Shown: positions 1 through 8,507, counted from the stretch's first letter. The stretch: 54,101 nucleotides of DNA from an uncultured Mollicutes bacterium (GCA_900548675.1 URLJ01000008.1:1-54101); one strand, 5' to 3'. Numbers and translations are program-made. Notes: generated by a model not told the origin, from the sequence alone.

Positions 1-8
1 ATTGAATT

Positions 9-42
9 CCTAGATAATTATAACAAAACCCATTAATCTAGG
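9..42. repeat. Inverted repeat at the left edge of the window
   Basis: CCTAGAT at 9-15 pairs with ATCTAGG at 36-42. A second small palindrome (CACAA-TT-TTGTG) follows at 44-55. They lie just beyond the stop codon of the last gene of the minus-strand cassette. Neither has a clean U-run on the minus strand, so a terminator role is uncertain. Nothing else is recognisable in bases 1-87. Confidence 0.35.
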
Positions 43-87
43 ACACAATTTTGTGCACGATGATTGACAAACCGTCATATGCTAGAT

Positions 88-792
88 TTACTTTAAATCC
101 TTCATATAATAAATAAACACATTAATTGTTAAAATTATGATACTTAATACTAATATATGAACAATTCCATATGGTAATAAATAAATTCCTTTATCGTTGT
201 GGATATTTGGTAACAAAATACTAGTTATACTAACAAGGCTTTCATTATTAAAACTTGTTAGTCCTTCCATAGTTAAAAATAAAAGAAATGGAATCATCAT
301 CATAAAACTATTTTGAATGATAATTGTTAATAAAGAACTATACATACCATATAAAACCCCTATACAGTATACCCACATATAACTATTTATTTGATTAATA
401 TTAACACTAAAATCATTTTTAAAAAGTATTCCAACACCTAACAAAAGCATAACATCAATTAAATAAAAAATTAATAAAACAAACATTATCGTAAGAATTT
501 TTGTTAAAATGTAGATAAAACGTTTTTTTCTACTATCTATCAAGAAAAAGCGATATTGATCTTTATCAATCCAAAACGACTCGCCAAAAAGAAAGCAAGC
601 TAGAGAAATTGTAATAATTTTTAAAAATAATAAAGTGCTATCAAAATAAACATCATTATAATAATTATTGTTCTTGTTAATTATAGCTATAGTTACAAAT
701 ACTATTAATGTAAAAATACTAACCGCCACGGCAGTTAAGACAACCATTCTGTTTAAAAAGTATACTAAATGAAATTTTAGATATTTTTTCAT
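88..792 (-). CDS. ABC-2 type transporter permease-like membrane protein
   Basis: A 234-residue polytopic membrane protein with about six hydrophobic helices and a short cytoplasmic N-terminus. It is the natural membrane partner of the ABC ATPase directly upstream. The two genes overlap by four bases (ATGA), a usual sign of translational coupling. Size and helix layout fit ABC-2 type permeases, which export peptides, lipids or drugs, but no substrate-specific motif is visible. It is the last gene of a four-gene cassette that begins with a secreted protein, so export or self-protection linked to that protein is a reasonable inference. The membrane location is clear; the permease assignment rests mostly on context. 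Confidence 0.7.
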   Translation of the reverse strand: MKKYLKFHLVYFLNRMVVLTAVAVSIFTLIVFVTIAIINKNNNYYNDVYFDSTLLFLKIITISLACFLFGESFWIDKDQYRFFLIDSRKKRFIYILTKILTIMFVLLIFYLIDVMLLLGVGILFKNDFSVNINQINSYMWVYCIGVLYGMYSSLLTIIIQNSFMMMIPFLLFLTMEGLTSFNNESLVSITSILLPNIHNDKGIYLLPYGIVHILVLSIIILTINVFIYYMKDLK

Positions 793-1370
793 ACAATAAG
801 TCCCTTTTTTAAACTTATAATCTCATGTGGTAAATCTGCTTGATATTTATCTTGAAAATGGGTTGATATAATTACTATTTTATCATTTTTAACAAGCTTT
901 TCTATATCTTTCATAAATTGTTTCTCTGCTACATCATCAAATCCTGACAATGGTTCATCAAATATATAAGCATCAGCATTCATCAATAGTACCCCTATTA
1001 TTACGATTTTTTGATACATGCCTTTGGATAGTTTTGAAAATTTAACTTTTTTATCAAGTAAAAGATTATACTTTTCCAAATATGAATCTACTTCTTGTTG
1101 GTTTTCACTTATGATATTTAAAAACGTTTTAACACTCAAATATTGGGGAAATTGTACCTTTTCTGGCGCATAGGCGAATTTTTCACCTAATGTCCTTTCT
1201 ATTTTACCATCATAATTAAGACTTTCTATTATACATTTTAGAAGAGTAGATTTACCAGACCCATTAGCTCCTACAATATATGTTACTTTTCCTTTTTCAA
1301 ATTTTAAAGAAATATTTTTTAAAACTGTTACGTCATGATATTTTTTTGTAAGATTTTTTATCACAATCAT
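789..1370 (-). CDS. ABC transporter ATP-binding protein
   Basis: Cytoplasmic ATPase subunit of about 193 residues. The Walker A loop reads GANGSGKST, the signature region LSKGMYQK (a variant of LSGGQ), the Walker B region AYIFDEPLSGFD, and the H-loop STHF. The start is placed at 1370 because an AGGA ribosome site lies just before it and it follows the stop of the upstream gene by one base. An alternative ATG at 1388 has no ribosome site. The protein is short for the family (usually 210-240 residues), but all nucleotide-binding motifs are present. It ends in TGA overlapping the permease start. It likely drives the adjoining permease; the substrate is unknown. Confidence 0.88.
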   Translation of the reverse strand: MIVIKNLTKKYHDVTVLKNISLKFEKGKVTYIVGANGSGKSTLLKCIIESLNYDGKIERTLGEKFAYAPEKVQFPQYLSVKTFLNIISENQQEVDSYLEKYNLLLDKKVKFSKLSKGMYQKIVIIGVLLMNADAYIFDEPLSGFDDVAEKQFMKDIEKLVKNDKIVIISTHFQDKYQADLPHEIISLKKGLIV

Positions 1371-1371
1371 T

Positions 1372-2310
1372 CTATATTTCCTGAACATTTATAACATCGT
1401 AGTTTACATTACTTGAAAAGTATTTATAGGCTGGTAACACTTCTGTCATTGTTTTTCCATGATATTTATAAATCACTTTAAAAGCTAACTGATTAATGAA
1501 CGTTTGATAGTTGTATTTTAAAGGTATCAAAAAACCTTTTGTTTCACCATCCAATCTTATATTGATATCACCATCGTATAAATTATAACATTCATAATCT
1601 GGGTAAATTTCTTTAAGATTCATTGTGTGACTTGGTTCACTCATTTCTTGAATAAGCCCTTTTGATACCGCCACACAAGGACTAAGTGCAACAATATCTT
1701 TTATTTCAATATAATCATCAATACTTCTTAATTTCAAGTACACACCTGTCAGTGAATCCATTTGACCAATTGAATTGACAATTCCCATCGCTTTTACAAT
1801 ATTGATATTAGCGTTAGATGACTCTTCTAAAATTGTGATTGTACCAAGAGGAAGATCAACCTTATCTAAACTAGTTATTATTCTTAAAATAGCGTTTTCT
1901 AAGAAAAGTGTTTCATCACAAGTTATTGGCACATTAAACGTTATATCATATTGATAATATTCTTTTTCTTGATAAAGCATTTTTTCCTCTTTTTTTGTAA
2001 TATTTTTTAAGGTCACTTTAATTTCTTCTTTTGATTGTCCTAATAAATACAAACTTTTTATTTTCGTTTTATCTAGAAAAGCTTCTTTCTTTTTATCAAC
2101 AAAACAATTCACTATTATATCTTCTTTTATACTTTGCACTACATAATTCTTCTTATAGTTAAGTACTTGTACTTTCTCATTACTATTTGATAAAAGAAAA
2201 ATACCAATAATACCTAGCAATATTAAAAAAAGCGCAATCGTGATAATTATTAAAAAACTTTTTTTAGTGTAAAACTTCTTCATAGAAATCGTAGTATTCA
2301 TTGATGACAT
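1372..2310 (-). CDS. Membrane-anchored extracellular protein, unknown function
   Basis: 312 residues: a basic N-terminus, one strong hydrophobic helix (about residues 18-40), then about 270 residues predicted outside the cell with no recognised domain. The upstream sequence has a GGGAG ribosome site seven bases before the ATG at 2310. This favours that start over the internal ATG at 2283, even though the gene then overlaps the preceding one by 47 bases. It sits between the secreted protein and the ABC ATPase, so it may act as an accessory or adaptor of that transporter, like the single-pass accessory proteins of peptide exporters. That role is inferred from position only. I do not recognise the family. 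Confidence 0.65.
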   Translation of the reverse strand: MSSMNTTISMKKFYTKKSFLIIITIALFLILLGIIGIFLLSNSNEKVQVLNYKKNYVVQSIKEDIIVNCFVDKKKEAFLDKTKIKSLYLLGQSKEEIKVTLKNITKKEEKMLYQEKEYYQYDITFNVPITCDETLFLENAILRIITSLDKVDLPLGTITILEESSNANINIVKAMGIVNSIGQMDSLTGVYLKLRSIDDYIEIKDIVALSPCVAVSKGLIQEMSEPSHTMNLKEIYPDYECYNLYDGDINIRLDGETKGFLIPLKYNYQTFINQLAFKVIYKYHGKTMTEVLPAYKYFSSNVNYDVINVQEI

Positions 2311-2929
2311 CTATATACTCCCATTCACCTTTTTTAAAACATATACCGAAGAAATAATATCTTCCCGCGCCATTATTTAATACGCCATCTCCTTTAATTG
2401 TTATCGTCAATTTTGAGTATGGCTTAATAATAAAGGTTAACCTTGTTGATTCGTTTACAGATTTTTGTTCTTTTTTACCTATTTCATATCTTATAGCGGC
2501 ATCAAGTCCAACATTAACACCATCAATTTTCCCACTTACTTTAGGAGAAATAGAGCCACTTGTTGTAACACTTGTAGTATTCACTGTTTCCGTTTCATAT
2601 TGATAATTGAAACTTAATATTTGTGATGTGTTGTTTGATTTAGCAAACACAGTATCTCCCTCATAATGCACAATTGTATTACTAGTATATGGCGCAACAC
2701 TCCATCCTATAAAACGTCTTCTAATGCTGCCGTGCATATTTTTAATTTCTTCATCAGATAATTCATCTAAAAAGGCACGATATTCATCAGGATCAGTTTT
2801 TACTTTAGTGAATTCATCATGACCATGATTTAAATTTCCAACTTTTTCACCTTTAACTAAAGGTATGTTAAGATTAAAACACACAAAATTAAGTAATATG
2901 AAATTCATAAATATAATTAATTTACGCAT
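2264..2929 (-). CDS. Secreted beta-rich protein, first gene of ABC cassette
   Basis: 221 residues with a signal peptide (hydrophobic core about residues 4-20, probable cleavage near VKG). The mature part has an acidic helix-rich start, then residues about 95-190 show long alternating Ser/Thr/Val strands around a Gly-rich turn (SGSISPKVSGKI). It ends in a Tyr/Phe-rich tail with KGEWEYIDV. The alternating pattern recalls the strand-hairpin-strand stem of aerolysin/ETX-MTX2 pore-formers, but also many plain beta-sandwiches, so this is a resemblance and not an assignment. It has a good ribosome site (GAGGTG) and a TATAAT box upstream. It heads a tightly packed cassette with a membrane protein and an ABC transporter. 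Confidence 0.7.
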   Translation of the reverse strand: MRKLIIFMNFILLNFVCFNLNIPLVKGEKVGNLNHGHDEFTKVKTDPDEYRAFLDELSDEEIKNMHGSIRRRFIGWSVAPYTSNTIVHYEGDTVFAKSNNTSQILSFNYQYETETVNTTSVTTSGSISPKVSGKIDGVNVGLDAAIRYEIGKKEQKSVNESTRLTFIIKPYSKLTITIKGDGVLNNGAGRYYFFGICFKKGEWEYIDVINEYYDFYEEVLH

Positions 2930-2936
2930 AAAAAAA

Positions 2937-2961
2937 CACCTCTTCTTTCGCTACTATTATA
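2937..2961 (-). promoter_or_regulatory. -10 box and ribosome site of the secreted-protein/ABC cassette
   Basis: On the minus strand TATAAT lies at 2961-2956 and a strong AGAGGTG ribosome site at 2943-2937, eight bases before the start codon. No convincing -35 hexamer is seen at 17 bases, so activation by another factor is possible. Confidence 0.5.
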
Positions 2962-3015
2962 ACTTACAAAATGTCGGTTTAATAGTTTTTTAATTTGCGA
3001 AAAAAGAGATATTTT

Positions 3016-4296
3016 TTACTTCATCATTGTTTCAATATCATCTATTTCTTTTACGATATCTTTTGAAAGGACAATAGCTTCACCCTTTGTGATAAGAATA
3101 TCATCTTCAATACGAATGCCTATTTTTTCTTCAGGAATATATAATCCTGGTTCAATTGTTATAACCATTCCTTCTTTTAAACCTAATGGTTGGAAGCAAG
3201 GATCATGAACGTCAAGACCTAATGAATGGCCAATTGAGTGGAAATAATATTTAGATAGTTCACTATCTTCTTTTATTATACCTAATTTCTTCAACCCTTC
3301 AGCAAGAAGTTTCTTAGCATAATCATTAAGTTCTTTCCAAGTCATACCCGCTTTGGCATATAAACAGCATTTCTTATTACAATTAAGTACTACTTCATAA
3401 ACTTCTCTTTGGCGTGGAGTGAATTTACCAGATACAGGAATTGTTCTAGTAATATCGCTTGCATAATGGGCAGTATATACACCAACATCCATTAAAAGTA
3501 AATCATCTTTATTTATGTTTGAATTATTTTTGCGGTAATGTAAAACAGTCCCATTCATACCAGATGCCATAATACTACCAAATGATACAATTTTATTTGC
3601 ACGGTCAAGTTCGAAATTGTAATAAGCATTAGCTAACGCTTCGTTATTCAATTCATTGTGATGTTTCATAACATTGTATATCGCAAGTCTTGTTGTTTCG
3701 ATACTTTCTTTCATTAACGCTATTTCGGTTTCATCTTTTATTATACGAAGATTAACAACCATTTGATAGCTGTTTTTAATATTTACACTTGGATAGTTTT
3801 CTTTCAACATTTTCGCATACTCTATCGCGAAAGTAGTATAATTAGGAAGATCACGGCGTTCCAAATCCAAATAAACATTTTCTGCCACTCCCTTAGAATA
3901 ACGTAACATCTGTAAATGATTACTCATAAAAGTTGAAAACTCAGATTGGTACAAAATATCATCTAAGCTTATACCCGATATTTCGCTTGCTTCTTCTTTA
4001 GTATATTTAGCACCAACCCATTTTACTAATAATTCATCGTTTTCATCAATAAATAAATTTTCATAATACTGATTGTTGAATTTAGCAATTGTTAAAATGA
4101 TGTTTTCCTCATCTAAGCCTGTTAAATAATGGAAGTTATTATTTACAACAAAAGGGAATGTATCATCGGCACTCATAAATGTTATATAACCAGAATGAAA
4201 TATCGCTATGCTATTGTTATCTAATTTTTCATACACTTCTTTACGCTTTCTTTGACGAAGTGCTACTTGCTTCTTTTGTTCTTCTTTCTGAAGCAT
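3016..4296 (-). CDS. pepP: Xaa-Pro aminopeptidase (M24B family)
   Basis: 426-residue cytoplasmic metallopeptidase that removes an N-terminal residue preceding proline. The N-terminal creatinase-like domain is followed by the pita-bread catalytic domain. Metal ligands are visible in order: Asp in LLLMDVGVY, Asp in ASDITRT, His in HSIGHSLGLDVHDP, Glu in ITIEPGLY, and Glu in GIRIEDD. The start has a strong AAGGAG ribosome site. The gene overlaps the end of the upstream MarR-type regulator by 56 bases, so the two are probably co-transcribed and coupled. Size matches the AMP_N-type aminopeptidases of Bacilli. Confidence 0.92.
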   Translation of the reverse strand: MLQKEEQKKQVALRQRKRKEVYEKLDNNSIAIFHSGYITFMSADDTFPFVVNNNFHYLTGLDEENIILTIAKFNNQYYENLFIDENDELLVKWVGAKYTKEEASEISGISLDDILYQSEFSTFMSNHLQMLRYSKGVAENVYLDLERRDLPNYTTFAIEYAKMLKENYPSVNIKNSYQMVVNLRIIKDETEIALMKESIETTRLAIYNVMKHHNELNNEALANAYYNFELDRANKIVSFGSIMASGMNGTVLHYRKNNSNINKDDLLLMDVGVYTAHYASDITRTIPVSGKFTPRQREVYEVVLNCNKKCCLYAKAGMTWKELNDYAKKLLAEGLKKLGIIKEDSELSKYYFHSIGHSLGLDVHDPCFQPLGLKEGMVITIEPGLYIPEEKIGIRIEDDILITKGEAIVLSKDIVKEIDDIETMMK

Positions 4297-5290
4297 TATT
4301 ATTCATCTCCTTTTCATTAATGCCTGCATTAAAAACTTTATAATAATTCTCAATTACTCTTGTAAATTGTGCCATAACTTTAGACGCATCACGAATTGTA
4401 ACTCCGTCTAATACTGCTAACAAAATATCCTCATGGAATTTGTCATGGAATTTTAAAACTCTTTTACCTTTTGGTGTTACAACTAATCGTACTATTCGAT
4501 GATCTTTTTCATCTCTTATTCTTTCTAAATATTCTTTTTGAACTAGTCTATTAACACCTATCGTAAGTGAACCGACAGTAACCTTCAATTCATCCGCAAT
4601 TTTAGTCATTGGTTCACCATTAAATTCATTTACCGTTTCTACAACATGAAGTTCGCCAAGAGTTAAATCAGGTATCCCCTTTTTATCCATCGTTTTTTCT
4701 TCAACAACATTTGTTAAATTAGCAATATAATTAAAGTATTCACCAAGTTTTTTGTACATAAGTTTTTCTTCTTTAGTAAATACTTTAACTTTTTTCTTTG
4801 GTAATGGTTTTACTTCTTCAACCTTTACTTCTTTTTCTTTCTTTGATACTTTAGCCTTTCGTTGACGTGGTTCATTAACCGTCGGAGTTTGTTTAATTAC
4901 TGCTCCTTTATTCGCCACATAAACGCCACTAGAAGGGCCACTAATTTTTTTCATTGCTTCCTTTATAACTTCTTTTTCTGTAAGAGGCTTTTTAGGAGCA
5001 GCTTTCTTAGAAGCGGGTTTTGGGGCATTTTCCTTCTCTTTTTCCTTTTCAAGACGAAGTTTTTCAGCTTCTTTTTCTTTTTGAAGCTTTAATTTAGCTT
5101 TTTCCTTTTCTTTCTCTTTTTGAGCTTTTAGTCTGGCCTTTTCCTTTTCTTTTTCTTTTTGAGCCTTTAGTCTGGCCTTTTCCTTTTCTTTTTCTTTTTG
5201 AGCCTTTAGTCTGGCCTTTTCCTTTTCTTTCTCTTTTTCTAGTTTTATTTGTTCTGGGGTTTTTACTTTCACAGTTTGTTCTTTTTCCAT
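4241..5290 (-). CDS. MarR-family regulator with Lys/Glu repeat N-terminus
   Basis: 349 residues. The N-terminal half (about residues 16-130) is a charged, probably coiled or disordered arm containing a 13-residue unit (ARLKAQKEKEKEK) repeated three times perfectly and once imperfectly, followed by a Pro/Ala/Lys stretch. The C-terminal 145 residues are a MarR winged-helix domain with the wing motif RDEKDHRIVRLVVTPKG. MarR proteins are normally about 145 residues, so the arm is an addition. The start at 5290 follows an AGAGAGGT ribosome site. A near-consensus promoter overlapped by a TTGA-N3-TCAA palindrome lies just upstream, so autoregulation is likely. The palindrome resembles FabT sites of streptococci and acpP is the next intact gene, so fatty-acid control is a reasonable guess. 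Confidence 0.82.
   Translation of the reverse strand: MEKEQTVKVKTPEQIKLEKEKEKEKARLKAQKEKEKEKARLKAQKEKEKEKARLKAQKEKEKEKAKLKLQKEKEAEKLRLEKEKEKENAPKPASKKAAPKKPLTEKEVIKEAMKKISGPSSGVYVANKGAVIKQTPTVNEPRQRKAKVSKKEKEVKVEEVKPLPKKKVKVFTKEEKLMYKKLGEYFNYIANLTNVVEEKTMDKKGIPDLTLGELHVVETVNEFNGEPMTKIADELKVTVGSLTIGVNRLVQKEYLERIRDEKDHRIVRLVVTPKGKRVLKFHDKFHEDILLAVLDGVTIRDASKVMAQFTRVIENYYKVFNAGINEKEMNNNASERRTKEASSTSSKKA
5060..5215 (-). repeat. 39-bp tandem repeat inside the MarR-type gene
   Basis: Three near-identical 39-bp units and one diverged unit encode the 13-residue Lys/Glu-rich repeat. In-frame repeats of this kind can change copy number by slippage without breaking the gene. Confidence 0.85.
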
Positions 5291-5321
5291 GATAAGACCT
5301 CTCTTTTTCTTTACTAATACA

Positions 5322-5350
5322 ATTATACACCAAAATACATTGAATGTCAA
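5322..5350 (-). promoter_or_regulatory. Consensus promoter with FabT-like operator over the -35
   Basis: The minus strand carries TTGACA (5350-5345), a 17-base spacer and TATAAT (5327-5322), both hexamers perfect. The -35 lies inside the palindrome TTGA-CAT-TCAA (5350-5340), preceded by AGT. This resembles the MarR-family FabT operator of lactic acid bacteria (core TTTGA-N3-TCAAA). A repressor bound here would block polymerase. Confidence 0.7.
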
Positions 5351-5475
5351 ACTATTTATGCTTGTTAATTTAAAAGTATTTTTTCTATTGATATTTTAAA
5401 TATGGTTTTTACTAGTTTATCTGTACTATTCAAAATGCTTTGTAAATTAAAAACTTTCTATTAAAAAATTAAAAA

Positions 5476-5497
5476 CGCTATGCTTATAAGCACAGCG
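5476..5497 (-). terminator. Hairpin terminator after the decayed gene
   Basis: CGCT(g/a)TGCTTATAAGCA(t/c)AGCG forms a near-perfect stem, followed on the minus strand by TTTTTAATTTTTT. It sits just past the stop codon of the pseudogene at 5509. The rest of 5351-5475 shows nothing recognisable. Confidence 0.65.
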
Positions 5498-5508
5498 ATT
5501 AATTTATT

Positions 5509-5835
5509 TTAATTCATATAAGCACCAAAACCAATGTCCAGTGTTAAATAATACTTGGTTTCATCGAGTAACTTCTGAATTGCCAATTTATCATCACCGA
5601 GAGTTTTAAGTACATCTGCCATATAAAATAGTGGCTTTAAGCAACGATACATCATCAAAGCTGTTTCTTTTTCAAGTGTTGAAAATTAATAATACTCAGC
5701 AATTATTTTTAGTCTCCATAAAAGCTCATCAAGCACTTCTTGATACCCATCACAAAAGGTATCGCGGAATAAATAATTTAAAACAGTATCCTTTCCACAA
5801 AGATTAAAATCATAACCACCAACAAACTTTTCTCA
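5509..5835 (-). pseudogene. Decayed protein gene, family unknown
   Basis: One minus-strand frame reads as good protein for about 107 codons with two in-frame stops: TGA at 5835-5833 and TAA at 5688-5686. The segments DGYQEVLDELLWRLK and MADVLKTLGDDKLAIQKLL sit in the same frame on either side of the TAA, as expected of a real gene with a point mutation. No intact 5' end exists beyond 5835. A terminator follows it. The function is not recognised; the sequence looks helical and cytoplasmic. It accounts for most of the 600-base space between the MarR-type gene and acpP. Confidence 0.6.
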
Positions 5836-5886
5836 TTCACTAAATTATCACTATATTATAATTAAGATGAAACCTATAAATTTGAT

Positions 5887-5919
5887 AAAGGCTGCGTAAG
5901 AAATCTCACGCAGTCTTTA
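5887..5919 (-). terminator. Hairpin downstream of acpP
   Basis: AAAGACTGCGTGAGA / TCTTACGCAGCCTTT (minus strand) forms a 14-bp imperfect stem about 28 bases beyond the acpP stop. The U-run is poor, so termination efficiency is uncertain. Confidence 0.5.
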
Positions 5920-5946
5920 TAACATTATATGAATAAAATGTATTTA

Positions 5947-6180
5947 TTATTTTTTAATTTTGCTGTCAATGTAATTTACTAAATCACCAATTGTTTTAGC
6001 GTTTTGAGCAGCATCATCATCTACTTCAATACCAAATTCATCTTCTAGAGCCATTATTAATTCAACTGCATCTAGTGAATCTGCACCTAAGTCTTCAATT
6101 AAATGTGTTTCCATTTGAATTTTTTCTTCGTCTACGTTTAATTCTTTCGCAACGATAGCTTTTACTTTATCGAATGTCAT
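5947..6180 (-). CDS. acpP: Acyl carrier protein
   Basis: 77-residue acidic protein carrying growing fatty-acyl chains in type II fatty acid synthesis. The phosphopantetheine attachment serine is in GADSLDAVELIM, and helix III is represented by EFGIEVDDDAAQ. The ribosome site AAAGGAG overlaps the end of tex, whose stop is two bases upstream, so the two are co-transcribed. In many Bacilli acpP follows fapR-plsX-fab genes; here it follows tex instead. Confidence 0.97.
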   Translation of the reverse strand: MTFDKVKAIVAKELNVDEEKIQMETHLIEDLGADSLDAVELIMALEDEFGIEVDDDAAQNAKTIGDLVNYIDSKIKK

Positions 6181-6182
6181 GT

Positions 6183-8480
6183 TTATTCTCCTTTGTTTTT
6201 TGCTTTAGTATTTTTTGCTTGTTTTTTATTTTCACGTGGATTAGGTGTTGTGTCATTTGGATCAATCATTGTAAGTTGTAAACGGCTCTTTTTAAGATCA
6301 ACATCTAATACCCAAACTTTTACAATTTGTCCTACACTTACTGCTTCAAGTGGGTGCTTAATGTATTTTTTGCTCATTTTTGAAACATGTACTAAACCAT
6401 CATCATGAACACCGCAATCAACGAATGCTCCAAAGTCAACTACATTGCGGACAGTTCCTTGAAGTTCCATACCTGGTTTTAAATCCTTTAAATCAAGAAC
6501 ATCACTACGTAATACTGGTGCATCAATCTTATCACGTGGATCACGAGTTGGTGATACAAATGCATCAAGAATATCGTTTAAAGTATATTCACCAATTTGT
6601 AATTCTTCGATTAGTGCTGCTTTATCAACGTTTTTAACTGCTTCAGTCAATGCTTCAGTTCCTAAGTCTTTTGAAGTAAATCCTAATTTTGTTAAAATCT
6701 TATTTGCGGCATCATAACTTTCAGGGTGAATAGCTGTCATATCTAGAGGTTCAGAACCATCAACAATTCTTAAGAAACCTATCGCTTGTTGCATTACTTT
6801 TGGTCCAACACCTTTTACTTTTATCGCTTCACGATTTAAGAAACGACCATTTTCATCACGATAAGCAACGATTTTTTTAGCAGTACCTGCATTTAACCCT
6901 GCTACATATTGTAGTAGTGATGGTGAGGCAGTGTTAATATTTACACCTACTTGGTTAACGGCAGTTTCAACAACGAAATCAAGAGTATCACTTAATTTTG
7001 ATTGTGTAACATCGTGTTGATATTGTCCGACACCAATTGCTTTTGGATCTATTTTAACTAATTCTGATAATGGATCTTGAAGACGTCTAGCAATTGATAC
7101 AGCTGAACGTTCCTCAACTTCATAATCTGGGAATTCTTCTCTTGCAAGATCAGAAGCAGAGTATACTGAAGCACCAGCTTCACTTACAATTACATAACTA
7201 ATATTTTTGCCGTATTCTTCATTAATAACTTTTAATGATTTAGCTACAAAGCTTTCAGTTTCACGGCTTGCTGTACCATTACCTATCGCAACGATTTCAA
7301 CATTATTAGTCATAACTAATGTCTTAAAAATATAATACGCATTTTCAAGGCGAGATGCTGGAACATCTTCACCAGGATATTTTTGATGTGGATACATAAC
7401 ACTTTTTTCTAATACTTTTCCTGTTTGGTCAACTACTGCTAATTTACAACCTGTTCTAAAAGCAGGGTCAACACCAAGAACAATTCTATCCTTCATAGGA
7501 GGTGTTAATAAGTAATTGCGGAGATTTTCACCAAAAATATGAATAGCTTGATTTTCTGCAGTATCTTTTAAATCTGCTCTTATTTCCCTTTCAATCGAAG
7601 GTTTTATTAAACGTTTATAAGCATCTTCAATTGCAAGTTTAACATATGGTTCTGAAATGCTTTCAGGGTTTTTAACAAAATCTTTATAAATATAAGAAAG
7701 AACAAATGGTGCATCTTCTTCGATTGATACTTTTAGTACTTTCTCACTTTCACCACGATTGATAGCTAAAATTCTATGTACTTTTACACTACTTAGTGGT
7801 TCAGAATAATTGTAATACATTTCATATACGCCTTTTTCATCTAATGATGGATCTTTTACTTCGGCTTTTAAAGATGCAGCACGATTAAAGTAATTTCTAA
7901 TCCATGTACGATAACGTGGTTCATCGGAAACCATTTCAGCGATAATGTCCATAGCTCCTTGAAGTGCTTCTTCAACTGTTTTAACAACTTTACCTTCTTT
8001 TTCAAGTTCTTCTGTAACTTCAACTGTTACGTATTTAGCAGCTTCTTCATTTACATCACCTTCTACTGGGAATGTTAATAAATATTGTGCTAAAGGTTCT
8101 AATCCTTTTTTCTTAGCTTCTGTTGCACGTGTTTTTTTCTTTTCCTTAAAAGGACGATATATATCTTCAATCACTGCAAGTTTTGTTGCATTGATGATTT
8201 GATTTTTTATTTCTTCAGTTAATTTGCCCTTTTCTTCAATTAAACGCATAACGTCTTCTTTACGTTGAGCAAGTTTTTGTCCATAATCCCATTCTTGATA
8301 AATAGCACGAATTTCTTCTTCATCAAGATTTCCTGTAACTTCTTTACGATAACGAGCTATAAAAGGAACAGTAGCTCCATCATCAATCAAGTTTAATACA
8401 GCTTGTATTTGACTAACTTTAATGTTTAATTGTGCGGCAATTTGTTTTAATAACGCTTCATTAATATAATTGTTTTCCAT
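6183..8480 (-). CDS. tex: Tex-family RNA-binding protein with S1 domain
   Basis: 765-residue cytoplasmic protein of the Tex/YdcI family, which binds nucleic acid and affects transcription. Visible parts are the N-terminal helical region (VPFIARYRKEVTG), a YqgF/RNase H-like central domain (VLGVDPAFRTGCKLAVVD), a helix-hairpin-helix region (LQYVAGLNAGTAKKIV), and the C-terminal S1 domain (GTVRNVVDFGAFVDCGVHDDGLVHVS). Length is normal. It has a strong promoter and AGGAGG-like ribosome site (CGGAGGAT). The acyl carrier protein gene follows after two bases. Confidence 0.95.
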   Translation of the reverse strand: MENNYINEALLKQIAAQLNIKVSQIQAVLNLIDDGATVPFIARYRKEVTGNLDEEEIRAIYQEWDYGQKLAQRKEDVMRLIEEKGKLTEEIKNQIINATKLAVIEDIYRPFKEKKKTRATEAKKKGLEPLAQYLLTFPVEGDVNEEAAKYVTVEVTEELEKEGKVVKTVEEALQGAMDIIAEMVSDEPRYRTWIRNYFNRAASLKAEVKDPSLDEKGVYEMYYNYSEPLSSVKVHRILAINRGESEKVLKVSIEEDAPFVLSYIYKDFVKNPESISEPYVKLAIEDAYKRLIKPSIEREIRADLKDTAENQAIHIFGENLRNYLLTPPMKDRIVLGVDPAFRTGCKLAVVDQTGKVLEKSVMYPHQKYPGEDVPASRLENAYYIFKTLVMTNNVEIVAIGNGTASRETESFVAKSLKVINEEYGKNISYVIVSEAGASVYSASDLAREEFPDYEVEERSAVSIARRLQDPLSELVKIDPKAIGVGQYQHDVTQSKLSDTLDFVVETAVNQVGVNINTASPSLLQYVAGLNAGTAKKIVAYRDENGRFLNREAIKVKGVGPKVMQQAIGFLRIVDGSEPLDMTAIHPESYDAANKILTKLGFTSKDLGTEALTEAVKNVDKAALIEELQIGEYTLNDILDAFVSPTRDPRDKIDAPVLRSDVLDLKDLKPGMELQGTVRNVVDFGAFVDCGVHDDGLVHVSKMSKKYIKHPLEAVSVGQIVKVWVLDVDLKKSRLQLTMIDPNDTTPNPRENKKQAKNTKAKNKGE

Positions 8481-8507
8481 GTTGTATCCTCCGATTTTTA
8501 CTAAACT

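Noticed and set aside
5060..5215. Tandem units considered as a CRISPR array
   Set aside because: Units are contiguous with no unique spacers and encode an in-frame protein repeat.
5094..5333. Lys/Arg-rich minus-strand frame of 79 codons
   Set aside because: It is the out-of-frame reading of the MarR repeat region; its periodicity comes from the 39-bp repeat.
5833..5835. TGA read as tryptophan (Mollicutes code 4)
   Set aside because: Genes use TGG for tryptophan throughout, long frames are unbroken, and the ABC ATPase and dxr end in TGA at expected places.
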